64,000 bases of DNA from Regnicoccus_A sp014224355. GTDB lineage: Bacteria > Cyanobacteriota > Cyanobacteriia > PCC-6307 > Cyanobiaceae. The DNA lies in assembly GCF_050920705.1 (NCBI RefSeq), contig NZ_CP154799.1:1736001-1800000 (forward strand), given 5' to 3'. The notes beneath the pieces are model-generated. The model was not told where the DNA came from, made no database searches, and saw only the letters and a program-made list of their open reading frames with translations. Within the stretch, counting starts at the first letter, position 1, and each line of letters begins with the position of its first letter. The position numbers and the translations under genes were made by a program. This document shows, piece by piece, positions 8,473 to 16,293 of this stretch.

Positions 8473-9015
8473 CTATGCAGCTTCGTTGCCCCCTGTCCTG
8501 TCCTGGATGGCTGGAGGGGTCTCCTGCAGCCGGGTGACGGCGAAGGTGCGGTGGAACTTGTCGCTGAGGCTGATCCAGAAGGAGCGGCCGTCGCTCTGTC
8601 GCCGCCGCTCGATGAAGTCCTGGGCCAGCAGCTCCTTGATGTGGTCGTAGGCGCCAGATCCGCGCAGCTCCACCAGATCCGACTGCAGGATGCGCCGCTT
8701 GAGGGCCACGGTGGCCAGGGTGCGCAAGGTACCGGTGGAAAGGTCCACCGGCAGCAGCGTCTGGACCAGATCGGAATGGCTGTCGCGCAGCTGCAGGCTG
8801 AAGCGCTGACCCTCCTGGCGGATTTCCAGAGCCGTGTCCCGGTGGGCATAGTCGGCCATCAGGGTGATCAGGGCCAGCTCCACCTCGCCCCGCTCGATCG
8901 GATCGCTCAGTCCGGCCGAAGCGATCTCGGCCAGCTCGCCCAGGCTGAGCGGGCGGCCCTTGAGGTAAAGGATGGCCTCAAGCCGGGCCGGCAGAGACAG
9001 GGATTCGCTGGACAT
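8473..9015 (-). CDS. scpB: Segregation and condensation protein B
   Basis: 180 residues, normal for ScpB. The N-terminal winged helix (LEAILYLKGRPLSLGELAEIAS) and the second one (VDLSTGTLRTLATVALKRRILQSDLVELRGSGAYDHIKELLAQDFIERRRQSDGRSFWISLSDKF) fit the family, including the characteristic segment RGSGAYDHIKEL. ScpB dimerises on ScpA and loads the SMC condensin for chromosome organisation. No scpA is present in this window. It heads a two-gene unit with the YggT gene. Confidence 0.9.
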   Translation of the reverse strand: MSSESLSLPARLEAILYLKGRPLSLGELAEIASAGLSDPIERGEVELALITLMADYAHRDTALEIRQEGQRFSLQLRDSHSDLVQTLLPVDLSTGTLRTLATVALKRRILQSDLVELRGSGAYDHIKELLAQDFIERRRQSDGRSFWISLSDKFHRTFAVTRLQETPPAIQDRTGGNEAA

Positions 9016-9069
9016 GCTCGCCGCCGCCCATCGTTGGTCGCACGGTACCGCAGCTGACCAGGGGGAGCC

Positions 9070-10632
9070 TCAGGCCAGGGCCGGCACCGGCTGGCTGGCG
9101 GGGCCGAGGAACAGCCGATAGGCCGGGTTCCCGGTCTCGTCCCAGTGGCGGTACCCCAGGCCGGAGAGGAAGCGGTCCCACTCCTCGGAATCCCGCTCCT
9201 CCACCTGAACCCCCACCACGATGCGGCCCACGTCGGCCCCCTGGTTGCGGTAGTGGAAGATGCTGATCGACCAGTTGGCGTGGAGGGCGTTGACGAAGGC
9301 CATCAGGGCGCCAGGCCGTTCGGGAAACTCGAAGCGATAGAGCAGTTCCCGAGGCAGGGCAGCCCCGGCGCGGCAGGCCGCCTCCGGCAGGCGCCCGCCC
9401 ACCATGTGACGCAGGTGCAGCTTGGCCAGTTCGTTGTCGCTGAGGTCGAGGCAGGGGAAGCCACCCTGGCTGAGCTTGCTGATCAGAGCCTCGGTGTCCC
9501 GGCGCCCGTCGATCTGAACTCCCAGGAAAATGTGAGCCAGGCGGTGGTCCGCCATGCGGTAGCTGAACTCGGTCAGGCTGCGGGAGCCCAGCAGCTCACA
9601 GAGCTGGCGCAGGCTGCCGGGTCGCTCGGGAATCTCCACCGCCAGCATTGCTTCACGCTCTTCCCCCAGCTCCGCCCGCTCGGCCACGAAGCGCAGCCGA
9701 TCGAAGTTCATGTTGGCGCCGCAGGCCACGGCCACCAGGGTGCGTCGCTTCAGTCCGCGCCGCTGCACGTCGGCCTTCATGCCGGCCACCGCCAGGGCTC
9801 CTGCCGGCTCGAGGATCGAGCGCGTGTCCTCAAACACGTCCTTGATCGCCGCGCAGATCTCATCGGTGTCCACCGTGACCATGGCGTCCACATAGCGCCG
9901 GGCCAGTTCAAAGGTGTGCACGCCCACCTGGCGCACCGCCACCCCATCGGCGAACAGCCCCACCTGCTCCAGGCTCACCCGCCGGCCCGCCGCCAGGGAG
10001 CGGGTCATGGCATCGGCATCCACCGGCTCGACGCCGATCACCTCCACCTCGGGCCAGACGTTCTTGATGAAGGCGGCGATGCCTGCGATCAGGCCACCAC
10101 CGCCCACAGCCACATAGATGACATCGGGTGGAGCCGAGCACTGGCGGAGGATCTCCAGGCCCACCGTGCCCTGGCCGGCGATCACCTCCGGATCGTCGAA
10201 GGGATGGATGAAGGTGAGGCCCCGCTCCTGCTCCAGGACCCTGGCCTGGTGGCAGGCCTCGTCGTAGGTGTCTCCGTGCAGCACCACCTCGGCCCCGCGG
10301 GCGGCCACGGCCCGCACTTTCATGGCGGGGGTGGTGAGCGGCATCACGATCACCGCGTGACAGCCCAGCCGATCTGCTGCAAGAGCCACCCCCTGGGCAT
10401 GGTTGCCGGCGCTGGCGGCGATCACCCCCCGCTGCAGCTCGTCGGCCCCGAGCTGGGCCATGCGGTTGTAGGCGCCGCGCAGCTTGAAGGAGAACACCGG
10501 CTGCAGGTCCTCACGCTTGAGCAGCACGGTGTTGTCCAGCCGCCGCGAGAGGTTGGGGGCCGGATCCAGCGGCGACTCGATCGCCACGTCGTAGACCCTG
10601 GCCCGCAGGATGCGCTGCACTGTGTCGTCCAT
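9070..10632 (-). CDS. ilvA: Biosynthetic threonine ammonia-lyase (threonine deaminase)
   Basis: 520 residues from ATG 10632 (MDDTVQRILRARVYDVA), preferred over an ATG at 10692 because family proteins begin here. The PLP-binding lysine lies in FSFKLRGAYNRM, the phosphate-binding glycine loop in VAVGGGGLIAG, and AASAGNHAQGVA is the conserved substrate loop. The last 200 residues form two ACT-like regulatory domains (EIPERPGSLRQLCELL and FEFPERPGALMAFVNAL), typical of isoleucine-inhibited biosynthetic enzymes. It converts threonine to 2-oxobutanoate, the first committed step to isoleucine. It is divergent from dxs across about 107 bases. Confidence 0.96.
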   Translation of the reverse strand: MDDTVQRILRARVYDVAIESPLDPAPNLSRRLDNTVLLKREDLQPVFSFKLRGAYNRMAQLGADELQRGVIAASAGNHAQGVALAADRLGCHAVIVMPLTTPAMKVRAVAARGAEVVLHGDTYDEACHQARVLEQERGLTFIHPFDDPEVIAGQGTVGLEILRQCSAPPDVIYVAVGGGGLIAGIAAFIKNVWPEVEVIGVEPVDADAMTRSLAAGRRVSLEQVGLFADGVAVRQVGVHTFELARRYVDAMVTVDTDEICAAIKDVFEDTRSILEPAGALAVAGMKADVQRRGLKRRTLVAVACGANMNFDRLRFVAERAELGEEREAMLAVEIPERPGSLRQLCELLGSRSLTEFSYRMADHRLAHIFLGVQIDGRRDTEALISKLSQGGFPCLDLSDNELAKLHLRHMVGGRLPEAACRAGAALPRELLYRFEFPERPGALMAFVNALHANWSISIFHYRNQGADVGRIVVGVQVEERDSEEWDRFLSGLGYRHWDETGNPAYRLFLGPASQPVPALA

Positions 10633-10739
10633 CTCCCCAGTGTGCCGGGCCTCTGGAGGGTCGGCTTCAGGAAAGGTGACTGTTGCCCCCACTCCTTTGG
10701 AGGCAGGACCTAGATTGAATTCTCAGATCTGATCAGGGT

Positions 10740-12650
10740 ATGCATCTCAGCGAGCTGAGCCATCCCAACCAGTTGCATGGCCTCAGCATCGGCGAGCTTG
10801 AAGCCATCGCTCGTCAGATTCGTGAGAAGCATCTGGAGGTGGTGTCCACCAGCGGAGGCCACCTCGGCCCGGGCCTGGGCGTGGTGGAACTCACCCTGGC
10901 CCTCTACCAGACCCTCGACCTGGAGCTGGACCGGGTGGTGTGGGACGTGGGTCACCAGGCCTATCCCCACAAGCTGATCACCGGGCGGTATCACCAGTTC
11001 CATACCCTGCGCCAGCAGGGCGGTGTGGCCGGTTATCTCAAGCGCAGCGAGTGCCGCTTCGACCACTTCGGTGCAGGTCACGCCTCCACCAGCATCTCGG
11101 CGGCCCTGGGCATGGCCCTGGCCCGCGACCGCCGTGGCGAGGAGTTCAAGTGCGTGGCGGTGATTGGCGATGGCGCCCTCACCGGTGGCATGGCCCTCGA
11201 GGCGATCAACCACGCTGGGCACCTGCCCCGGACCCCGCTGCTGGTGGTGCTGAACGACAACGACATGTCGATCTCGCCGCCGGTGGGAGCCCTCTCCACC
11301 TATCTCAACCGCATGCGGCTGAGCCCGCCGCTGCAGTTCCTCTCCGGCAGCGCTGAGGAGGCCTTCAAGCACCTCCCTTTCATGCATGGCGAGCTGCCTC
11401 CCGAGCTGGAGCGGCTCAAGGAGAGCATGCGCCGGCTGGCGGTGCCCAAGGTGGGCGCGGTGTTCGAGGAGCTGGGCTTCACCTACATGGGCCCGATCGA
11501 CGGCCACGACATTTCCGAGATGGTGCGCACCTTCACCGCCGCCCACCGCTGCGAGGGGCCGGTGCTGGTGCATGTGGCCACCACCAAGGGCAAGGGTTAT
11601 CCCTATGCGGAGGCCGATCAGGTGGCCTACCACGCCCAGTCGGCCTTCGACCTCAAGACCGGCAAGGCCTTTCCCTCCAGCAAGCCGAAACCCCCCAGCT
11701 ACAGCAAGGTGTTCGGGCAGACCCTGGTGCGGATCTGTGAACAGGATCCCACCGTGGTTGGGATCACCGCGGCCATGGCCACCGGAACTGGCCTCGATCT
11801 GCTTGAGAAAGCTCTGCCCAAGCAGTATTTCGATGTCGGCATCGCCGAGCAGCATGCGGTCACCATGGCGGCCGGGATGGCCACGGCCGGGCTCAAGCCG
11901 GTGGTGGCCATTTACAGCACCTTCCTCCAGCGTGCCTACGACCAGCTGATCCACGACGTGGGCATCCAGAAACTGCCCGTGACCTTCGTGCTGGATCGGG
12001 CGGGCATCGTTGGTGCCGATGGGCCCACCCACCAGGGCCAGTACGACATCAGTTATCTGCGGGCCGTGCCGAATTTCACGGTGATGGCCCCCAAGGATGA
12101 GGCCGAGCTGCAGCGCATGCTCGTCACCTCGATCGGCCATGACGGGCCCTGCGCGATTCGCATCCCACGGGGCGAAGGGGAGGGGGTGCCCCTGATGGAA
12201 GAAGGCTGGGAGCCCCTTCAGATCGGCCGCGGCGAGCAGCTGGCCGATGGCGATGATCTGCTGATCGTGGCCTATGGCGCCATGGTGGCACCAGCGATGG
12301 CCACCGCCGGTCTGCTGCAGGAGCAGGGCATCCGGGCCGCTGTGGTCAACGCCCGCTTCCTGCGCCCCCTGGATGAAAGCCTGATTCTGCCCCTGGCCCG
12401 CCGCATCGGCCGGGTGGTGACCATGGAAGAAGGTGCACTGCCCGGGGGATTCGGCGCGGCGGTGGTGGAATGCTTCAACGACCACGAGGTGATGGTTCCC
12501 GTGTTCCGGATCGGCATCCCCGATCAGTTGGTGGACCACGCCAGCCCCACGCAAAGCAAGAAGGCCCTGGGCCTCACTCCGCCCCAGATGGCCGAGCGCA
12601 TCCTTCAGCGCTTTGCCCTCGGCGTCCGCCGTCAGCCGGTGGTGGTCTGA
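10740..12650 (+). CDS. dxs: 1-deoxy-D-xylulose-5-phosphate synthase
   Basis: 636 residues, the usual length. The thiamine diphosphate/Mg motif is GDGALTGGMALEAINHAG, and conserved blocks HLGPGLGVVELTLALY, WDVGHQAYPHK and FDVGIAEQHAVTMAAGMA (with the catalytic Glu in the pyrimidine domain) are present. A transketolase C-terminal domain follows. It condenses pyruvate with glyceraldehyde-3-phosphate, the first step of the MEP isoprenoid pathway that feeds carotenoids, phytol and quinones. It ends before psaK, which converges on it. A long antisense reading frame overlapping this gene is a GC-bias artefact. Confidence 0.98.
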   Translation: MHLSELSHPNQLHGLSIGELEAIARQIREKHLEVVSTSGGHLGPGLGVVELTLALYQTLDLELDRVVWDVGHQAYPHKLITGRYHQFHTLRQQGGVAGYLKRSECRFDHFGAGHASTSISAALGMALARDRRGEEFKCVAVIGDGALTGGMALEAINHAGHLPRTPLLVVLNDNDMSISPPVGALSTYLNRMRLSPPLQFLSGSAEEAFKHLPFMHGELPPELERLKESMRRLAVPKVGAVFEELGFTYMGPIDGHDISEMVRTFTAAHRCEGPVLVHVATTKGKGYPYAEADQVAYHAQSAFDLKTGKAFPSSKPKPPSYSKVFGQTLVRICEQDPTVVGITAAMATGTGLDLLEKALPKQYFDVGIAEQHAVTMAAGMATAGLKPVVAIYSTFLQRAYDQLIHDVGIQKLPVTFVLDRAGIVGADGPTHQGQYDISYLRAVPNFTVMAPKDEAELQRMLVTSIGHDGPCAIRIPRGEGEGVPLMEEGWEPLQIGRGEQLADGDDLLIVAYGAMVAPAMATAGLLQEQGIRAAVVNARFLRPLDESLILPLARRIGRVVTMEEGALPGGFGAAVVECFNDHEVMVPVFRIGIPDQLVDHASPTQSKKALGLTPPQMAERILQRFALGVRRQPVVV

Positions 12651-12693
12651 ACCACTGTCTCAAGACACTCGCTCAGATGATCTGAGGCTCAGC

Positions 12694-12720
12694 AAAAAGG
12701 GCGGGTGATGGCCCGCCCTT
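12694..12720 (-). terminator. Rho-independent terminator of psaK
   Basis: AAGGGCGGG and CCCGCCCTT form a perfect 9-bp stem around TGATGG. On the minus strand the stem is followed by TTTTTGCTG, a proper U-tract, 40 bases after the psaK stop. The plus side has no U-tract, so it need not terminate dxs. Confidence 0.85.
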
Positions 12721-12759
12721 GAACACTCTCTGACTGGGTGAGGGTGTGGCCGCCTGTGC

Positions 12760-13017
12760 TCAGAGCACGCCGCGTGAGGCCAGACCCTGGATGGCACCGA
12801 TGCCGAAGATGTGCCCCAGGCTGGTGGTGGCCAGCAGCGAGGCGTGGCTCAGGCCGCCGAAGAACTGGGCGTTGGGCAGTTGGGCACCTTCGGAGGGGTA
12901 CTTGATGGTGGCCTTGCCGATGCCGATGGCGATCACATTGCACACGATCATCACCAACGCCACCTTCGGCGACCAGGTCAGCGAGGCGGGCGCCATGGCG
13001 AGAAGAGGAGCGATCAT
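12760..13017 (-). CDS. psaK: Photosystem I reaction centre subunit PsaK
   Basis: 85 residues, normal size. It has two membrane helices, about 17-37 (SPKVALVMIVCNVIAIGIGK) and about 55-78, joined by a short stromal loop containing PNAQFFGGLSHASLLATTSLGHIFGIGAI, the best-conserved part of PsaK. It is a peripheral PSI core subunit that binds chlorophyll and carotenoid near the trimer or antenna edge. It is followed by a strong terminator and lies in a run of small photosynthesis-related membrane genes on the minus strand. Confidence 0.95.
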   Translation of the reverse strand: MIAPLLAMAPASLTWSPKVALVMIVCNVIAIGIGKATIKYPSEGAQLPNAQFFGGLSHASLLATTSLGHIFGIGAIQGLASRGVL

Positions 13018-13086
13018 GGTCGATCAAAAACTGACGCCCCATCCTCTGGGGGAACCGCTGGGTGTTCACCGACGCTTAAGACTTGT

Positions 13087-13446
13087 TCACTGCTCAGGCC
13101 CGGATGACGGCTCGGCTCCGCGGCTGAACCCCCAGAGCACCAGCAGGTTGGCCAAGGTCAGGAAGGACTCGGCCCCTCCGTGCAGCAGATCGACATCGGC
13201 CAGCTGCTGGCCGAAGCGTTGCTCCGCCACCACTGCGGCAACGATGGTGACGGCCACGAACACCAGCGTGAACTGGAAGCCCCGCAGGGCCAGTGGGGGG
13301 AAGCGATCGCTGCGTCGGGCCCAGCGCAGGAAGGCCAGATAGGGCAGCAGGGAGAGCACGAACAGGGGACCAGGGTCGACCGATGCCAGGGACGCCAGCC
13401 AGCCCATGGAGGACCCGCCGCTGCTGCCGAACAACAACGGGCTCAT
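13087..13446 (-). CDS. DUF3593 membrane protein
   Basis: 119 residues with three hydrophobic stretches. The block DPGPLFVLSLLPYLAFLRWARRSDRFPPLALRGFQFTLVFVAVTIVAAV is typical of DUF3593, a family found in cyanobacteria and plastids. It ends VDLLHGGAESFLTLANLLVLWGFSR. Function is unknown. Its ATG overlaps the stop of the DUF2499 gene by 4 bases (ATGA), so translation is likely coupled. In plants related domains occur in chloroplast proteins, which is recalled knowledge and supports a thylakoid or plastid-lineage role. Confidence 0.85.
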   Translation of the reverse strand: MSPLLFGSSGGSSMGWLASLASVDPGPLFVLSLLPYLAFLRWARRSDRFPPLALRGFQFTLVFVAVTIVAAVVAEQRFGQQLADVDLLHGGAESFLTLANLLVLWGFSRGAEPSSGPEQ

Positions 13447-13742
13447 GGCCGGCTCCCCTCAGGCAGCAGCCTCCAGGCCGCCGCGGCCAGGGCCACGTTC
13501 CCCAGCAGGGTGGTGCCGGCCTGGAAGACCACCAGACCCTGAAGCTCCAGGGGGTTGTCGAACAGATGCCAGGTGCAGGCCGCCATTGCACTCACCAGGG
13601 CCGGCAGCATGGCCAGGGCAAGCCAGCGCCATTCCGCTTCTCCGCGGCGCTCTCCCCAGTGGATCACGGCGGCCATCGCCAGCATCCACTCCAGCACCGA
13701 GGCCACATGGATCCACCAGGTGGGCAGTGAAAGGGCATGCAT
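13443..13742 (-). CDS. DUF2499 membrane protein
   Basis: 99 residues from ATG 13742 (MHALSLPTWWIHVASVLEW), the conserved start of the family; upstream in-frame ATGs give no recognisable extra domain. Several hydrophobic helices are present, with HVASVLEWMLAMAAVIHWG, ALVSAMAACTWHLFDN and LVVFQAGTTLLGNVALAAAA as the conserved core. The function is unknown. The pair DUF2499-DUF3593 is recurrent in cyanobacteria, and here the two are joined by an ATGA overlap. Location between hli and psaK suggests a thylakoid setting, which is inference. Confidence 0.88.
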   Translation of the reverse strand: MHALSLPTWWIHVASVLEWMLAMAAVIHWGERRGEAEWRWLALAMLPALVSAMAACTWHLFDNPLELQGLVVFQAGTTLLGNVALAAAAWRLLPEGSRP

Positions 13743-13841
13743 GGCGCCCGGCACACACGTGGAGCCGTAATTTACGGACTTCCGAGGCTGACCTGCGGCC
13801 AGGTGCTGGCCAGGCCAAAGGCTCCGGGGGAGCAGATCCAA

Positions 13842-13873
13842 CAAAAAACCCTGCCCGCAAGACGGACAGGGTT
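13842..13873 (-). terminator. Rho-independent terminator of the hli gene
   Basis: On the minus strand AACCCTGTCCG, loop TCTTG, and CGGGCAGGGTT form an 11-bp stem with one G-T pair followed by TTTTTGT, 22 bases after the hli stop. Confidence 0.85.
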
Positions 13874-13895
13874 GATGAAATTCAGGTTGGCTGGT

Positions 13896-14039
13896 TCAGC
13901 CCAGGCCGATCTGGCTGAGGATGCCCTGGCCGGTGAGCAGTTCGGTGGCCAGGCCGATCACGAAGCCGAGCATGGCCAGACGGCCATTCCAGGTTTCAGC
14001 GAAGGAGACGAAGCCGAAGCGGGAATCGGAGGTGGTCAT
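13896..14039 (-). CDS. hli: High-light-inducible protein (one-helix LHC-like)
   Basis: 47 residues from ATG 14039 (MTTSDSRFGFVSFAETWN). The chlorophyll-binding motif of the LHC superfamily, FAETWNGRLAMLGFVIGLATELLTGQGILSQIGL, is complete (ExxNGRxAMxGF). HLIPs insert in thylakoids with a single helix and bind chlorophyll and carotenoid, usually as dimers associated with PSII assembly, photoprotection or ferrochelatase. A longer in-frame extension upstream overlaps the csaB start and has no HLIP character, so the short form is chosen. The gene has its own terminator and a separate promoter region of about 70 bases shared with divergent csaB. Confidence 0.95.
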   Translation of the reverse strand: MTTSDSRFGFVSFAETWNGRLAMLGFVIGLATELLTGQGILSQIGLG

Positions 14040-14108
14040 CACTTGTAAAGCAGTGTTGCGCAAACTGTAACAGCAAGTAACCGGCTTGGCCACGTTCTCG
14101 GTGAGTTC

Positions 14109-15248
14109 GTGCCAGTGCCTGCCGCCACGGGCTGCTCCCCTAACGTCTCTGAAGATCGCAGCGGGTGTCTGGTGGAGCCAGCCCAGAAGGGGGTTCATCC
14201 GCTGCTCTGCGGGTACTACGGCGAGCACAACCTGGGAGACGATGCCCTGCTCGCCGCCTTGCTGGCTCAGTTGCCCGAGGGGTGTGAGCCCATCGTCACC
14301 GCGTTCGATCAGGGTGAAGTGCAGCAGCGCCTGGGGGTGCGCACCTGCCCCAGGCGCGAGTTCAAGGCGGTGCGCCGAGCTCTGGGCAGTTGTGATGCCC
14401 TCGTCCTCGGAGGCGGCAGCCTGCTTCAGGACGCCACCAGCTTCCGCAGCCTTCTGTACTACGCTGCTCTGATCGTTTCGGCTCGGCTTCAGGACAAGCC
14501 GGTGCTGCTCTGGGGCCAGGGGCTCGGCCCCCTGCGGCGTCGGCGCAGCCGCCTGCTGGTGCGGCGATTGCTGGCTCTGGTGCAGGCCAGCAGCTGGCGT
14601 GATCCCCAGTCAGCAGCTCTCGCCGCAGCCTGGGGACATGGGGGCCTGCTGGGCAGTGATCCCGTCTGGTCGCTGACACCGCAGCCCTGGCACGGTCGCC
14701 AGGGTCCGCTGGTGCTCTGCTGGAGGCCCACATCACTGCTCCAGGGCGAAGACTGGAAGCCCCTGCTTGAAGCCCTGGACGCCGTGGCGGCGGCGGCGGA
14801 CCGGGAGGTGATCTGGCTGCCGTTTCACCGCGATCAGGACCGTGGGTTGCTCGCCCAGCTTGCGAGCCAGGCTCTGCTGCCCCAGCGGCTGGCCTTGCGC
14901 AGCCGGGAAGTGCAGGTGGCCACTCCCGGGGAGGCGATGGCCATCTTCAGCAAGGCCGGCCTGGTGCTCTCGATGCGGCTGCATGGGCTGATCGTGGCGG
15001 CTCTTGCCGGTGCCCCCCTGGTGGCGCTCAGCTATGACCCGAAGGTGAGCGCTGCAGCCACAGCCCTGGCCTGCCCCTGCCTCGAACTGGATCAGTCCAA
15101 GACCCACGCGGCCCTCGAGCAGTGGCACGGGCTGGCCCAGACCTGGAGGCTGCAGCTGGATCAGCCGCCCCAGCCGCTGGTGGTGGAGCGGTTGCGCCGG
15201 GCCAGCGCTGTGCATGGTGATCTGCTGGGCCGCTGGCTGGGCCGCTGA
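14109..15248 (+). CDS. csaB: Polysaccharide pyruvyl transferase CsaB
   Basis: 379 residues from GTG 14109; the conserved part begins at HPLLCGYYGEHNLGDDALLAALL. This and DALVLGGGSLLQDATSFRSLLYY, PVLLWGQGLGP, WRDPQSAALAA and MRLHGLIVAALAGAPLVALSYDPKV are the CsaB/WcaK family blocks. The enzyme transfers pyruvate from PEP to a cell-wall or surface polysaccharide; in other bacteria the pyruvylated polymer anchors SLH-domain proteins. The exact start is uncertain by about 25 residues. No other polysaccharide genes are adjacent. Confidence 0.9.
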   Translation: MPVPAATGCSPNVSEDRSGCLVEPAQKGVHPLLCGYYGEHNLGDDALLAALLAQLPEGCEPIVTAFDQGEVQQRLGVRTCPRREFKAVRRALGSCDALVLGGGSLLQDATSFRSLLYYAALIVSARLQDKPVLLWGQGLGPLRRRRSRLLVRRLLALVQASSWRDPQSAALAAAWGHGGLLGSDPVWSLTPQPWHGRQGPLVLCWRPTSLLQGEDWKPLLEALDAVAAAADREVIWLPFHRDQDRGLLAQLASQALLPQRLALRSREVQVATPGEAMAIFSKAGLVLSMRLHGLIVAALAGAPLVALSYDPKVSAAATALACPCLELDQSKTHAALEQWHGLAQTWRLQLDQPPQPLVVERLRRASAVHGDLLGRWLGR

Positions 15249-15356
15249 GCGGGCTCTGTTCAGCGCAGAGACTGCCCAGAGTGAACAACGCTGCCGCGAA
15301 GTGGAAACCTGCTCCAGGCATTCACGGGATGACCGGCTTCTGGAGCCTTCGGGCGC

Positions 15357-15935
15357 TCAGAGCTGAAGGCTGATCAGTTGATCAAGCACCTCTCGGCTGT
15401 GGCCAAGGGGGCGAACGGCCACCCAGCGGGCCCTCAGCACTCCTTCAGGGTCGATCAGGAAGGTGTGCCGCTGGGAAAAGGGGGCGATCCAGGATCCGTA
15501 GCGCCGGCTCACGACCCCGCCGGGATCGGAGAGCAGGGGGAACACCAGCCCTTCGCTGTCGCAGAAGGAGGCATGGGCCTCGAGATCATCGGCGCTGATG
15601 CCCACGACATCACAGTGAAGCTCCTGGAACTCTCCAAGATCCCTCTGGAAGCCTCGCGCCTCCAGGGTGCAGCCCCCGGTGAAATCCTTGGGATAGAAAT
15701 AGAGGGCCAGCCAGCGACCATGCAGGTCACTGAGCCCGAGGCTGCCTGAGGGATCCAGTCCGGGGCCGAAACCGGGCAGACGGAACTCGGGGGCCGGCTC
15801 ACCGAGAGAGGGGAGACTGCCGCCAAGGGCCCGGGCCTTGCGCGGCCAGGAGAGCAGAGCAGCTCCTAGGCCTGACAGGGCCATGGCCGCGCGGGCGTGA
15901 ACGATCGCTCCTTCCAGGAGTTGGCGACGGTTCAC
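15357..15935 (-). CDS. PrxQ/BCP-type peroxiredoxin with twin-arginine-like leader
   Basis: 192 residues from GTG 15935 (MNRRQLLEGAIVHARAAMAL); a longer version would overlap rpmB. The thioredoxin-fold core has the peroxidatic site YFYPKDFTGGCTLEARGF, with Cys89. The usual PrxQ resolving cysteine five residues later is Arg94, so the CxxxxC pair is missing; Cys108 and Cys125 are the only other thiols. The N-terminus (RR at 3-4, then a hydrophobic stretch to about 36 ending KARAL) resembles a Tat signal, implying export to the lumen or periplasm. Family proteins reduce hydroperoxides using thioredoxin. Identity as PrxQ is clear; export and mechanism are inference. Confidence 0.9.
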   Translation of the reverse strand: MNRRQLLEGAIVHARAAMALSGLGAALLSWPRKARALGGSLPSLGEPAPEFRLPGFGPGLDPSGSLGLSDLHGRWLALYFYPKDFTGGCTLEARGFQRDLGEFQELHCDVVGISADDLEAHASFCDSEGLVFPLLSDPGGVVSRRYGSWIAPFSQRHTFLIDPEGVLRARWVAVRPLGHSREVLDQLISLQL

Positions 15936-15957
15936 TGGGCGCAGACTCGGAGGGAGC

Positions 15958-16194
15958 TCAGAGTTTGGCCAGGTTGATGCCCAGTTCGCGGGCGTAGGCG
16001 CCAAGGCCTTTTTTCTGGATGGTGCGCAGGGTGCGGGTGGCGACCCGCAGCTTCACCCAACGGTTGCCTTCAGCCCACCAGAGACGGCGTTCCTGCAGGT
16101 TGACCTGTTGAAGTTTCTTGGTGCGCACGTGGGAATGGCTGACAGCCATGCCGTTGTTGGCGCGCTTGCCGGTGAGCTGACAAACCCGGGACAT
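15958..16194 (-). CDS. rpmB: 50S ribosomal protein L28
   Basis: 78 residues from ATG 16194 (MSRVCQLTGKRANNGMAVSHSH), the standard L28 opening; an earlier ATG would only add non-conserved residues. The rest (RTKKLQQVNLQERRLWWAEGNRWVKLRVATRTLRTIQKKGL) is a typical cyanobacterial L28. It is a structural protein of the large ribosomal subunit. It lies downstream of the htpG terminator and 22 bases upstream of the PrxQ gene on the same strand. Confidence 0.97.
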   Translation of the reverse strand: MSRVCQLTGKRANNGMAVSHSHVRTKKLQQVNLQERRLWWAEGNRWVKLRVATRTLRTIQKKGLGAYARELGINLAKL

Positions 16195-16262
16195 GAATCC
16201 AGCCGATACGCAGGGAACAGGCAACCACCAGAAATCCGGGATGTTGCCAAGAAATCATCTTA

Positions 16263-16282
16263 ACAAAGGGGGCGTGGCCCCC
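16263..16282 (-). terminator. Rho-independent terminator of htpG
   Basis: GGGGGC-CAC-GCCCCC on the minus strand is a perfect 6-bp GC stem with a three-base loop, followed by TTTGTTAAG, 11 bases past the htpG stop. The short loop and interrupted U-tract make it moderately convincing. Confidence 0.65.
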
Positions 16283-16293
16283 ATCCAGCGCAT

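Noticed and set aside
10710..12554. Very long open frame antisense to dxs
   Set aside because: It has no domain and is rich in His, Gln, Gly, and similar frames occur opposite ftsH (1941-3482) and cobN (58097-60031). High GC and codon bias keep the opposite strand open; these are shadows.
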